NCBI GenBank assembly: GCA_963707835.1
Contig: CAVPRI010000001.1
Span: 496,001 to 560,000 of the forward strand
Source: Bog-473 sp963707835
GTDB lineage: Bacteria > Actinomycetota > Acidimicrobiia > Acidimicrobiales > RAAP-2
Direction of reading: 5' to 3'
DNA: 64,000 nt
Below the pieces are notes generated by a model that saw nothing but the letters and a program-made list of their open reading frames with translations, had not been told where the DNA came from and searched no databases. A program made the translations under genes and the position numbers. Shown here piece by piece: positions 63,528-64,000 of this stretch; the stretch's first letter is position 1; every line of letters starts with the position of its first letter.

Positions 63528-64000
63528 ATGCCCGGGCGCCCGTGGTTCGGCCTCTACCGGGGCGACTTCACCGACGCTGACGGTGTGTCGCTTCTCCTTC
63601 GCCGGGCCCGAGGCGCTCCATGCTCATCTTGGGCCCGCCCCGTTCGGGCAAGACCTCGCTCGCTCGTCATCCCCATCGTCCTCGACGCGCCCGCCGCGGT
63701 GGTCTCGACCTCGACCAAGCCCGACGTGCTGGAGGCCACGGTCTTCCGGCGCTGGGCGCTCGGGCAAGGTGCTTCGTCTTCGACCCGAGCGGCACCGTCA
63801 CGCTCCCCGAGGGCGCCTACCCGCTGCGCTGGTCACCGGTCGTCGGCTGCGACGACTTCGAGACGGCGGTCGCCATGGCGCACGCCCTGGGCTCGGCGGC
63901 GCGTCCGGGCTCGGCGCTGACCGAGTCGGCCCACTGGGTCGAGCGGGCCGAGGGCCTCCTCGCCCCGCTGCTCTTCGCCGCCACGTTGCGCGGGCCGGAC
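63528..64000 (+). CDS. Second VirD4/TraG-like coupling protein (3' partial, frame breaks)
   Basis: ATG 63528 (MPGRPWFGLYRGDFTDADGV). Walker A is seen as MLILGPPRSGKTS at 63621. Then, in shifted frames, come SLVIPIVLDAPAAVVSTST, KPDVLEATVFRRWALG, FVFDPSGTV, PLRWSPVVGCDDFETAVAMA and LTESAHWVERAEGLLAPLLF to the window edge. These are the order and motifs of TraG/TcpA-like coupling proteins, similar in kind to the one at 5215 but not the same gene. It belongs to the element's own transfer module and continues beyond the window. Confidence 0.8.

Overview
The window is a piece of a GC-rich bacterial chromosome. Strong G/C preference at third codon positions, many GTG starts, GTGA/ATGA start-stop overlaps, PadR/TetR-controlled DrrAB-type exporters, several acyl-CoA enzymes and an SCO6880-type transfer protein point to Actinomycetota. 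An Acidimicrobiia-like soil or aquatic lineage is my best guess, but it is inference.

Bases 1-6660 hold part of a type IV secretion/conjugation cluster: a TrbL/VirB6-like membrane protein, an SCO6880-family protein, a VirB4-like ATPase and a VirD4-like coupling protein. A NUDIX gene and a YoaK-like membrane gene sit inside the cluster. Bases 6.7-40.6 kb are ordinary chromosome: CoA-dependent fatty or aromatic acid metabolism (CaiB, enoyl-CoA hydratase, two acyl-CoA dehydrogenases, TesB, an acyl-CoA synthetase), sulfate activation (cysD-cysNC) and a sulfotransferase, a KimA-like K+ transporter, a P-type ATPase translationally coupled to a PPK2 polyphosphate kinase, two DrrAB-type exporters with PadR and TetR regulators, a polyphosphate-glucokinase-like ROK kinase, and a cassette of three tandem-duplicated YbjQ-like proteins.

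At 40.72 kb a tRNA-Arg(ACG) gene marks the left junction of an integrated element that runs past the right edge. Its tyrosine integrase is cut by an IS3-family (IS407-like) insertion whose 4-bp target duplication can be read exactly; removing the IS restores the integrase frame. The element then carries one minus-strand block of eight genes (60.0 to 43.4 kb): EVE-HNH endonuclease, zinc-ribbon NERD protein, DUF6361 protein, PLD-like nuclease, SNF2/DEAD-type helicase, type III-like restriction subunit Res, methyltransferase Mod, and a UvrD-type helicase with an N-terminal RelE/ParE-like domain. Most neighbours overlap or lie within a few bases of each other. I read this as a multi-layer defence island and the most interesting part of the window. 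To its right are a highly structured intergenic region (stacked hairpins plus three 12-bp iterons), an excisionase-like gene, a MobF-type relaxase-helicase and the start of a second VirD4-like coupling protein. This suggests an integrative conjugative element.

The element is full of frame breaks (every 100-300 bases in most genes), while the chromosomal part has only about one per 7 kb. Protein motifs stay in order and full length across the breaks. I therefore suspect poor consensus quality over the element rather than wholesale gene decay, although the IS transposase also carries an in-frame stop. Coordinates given for broken genes span all frames.
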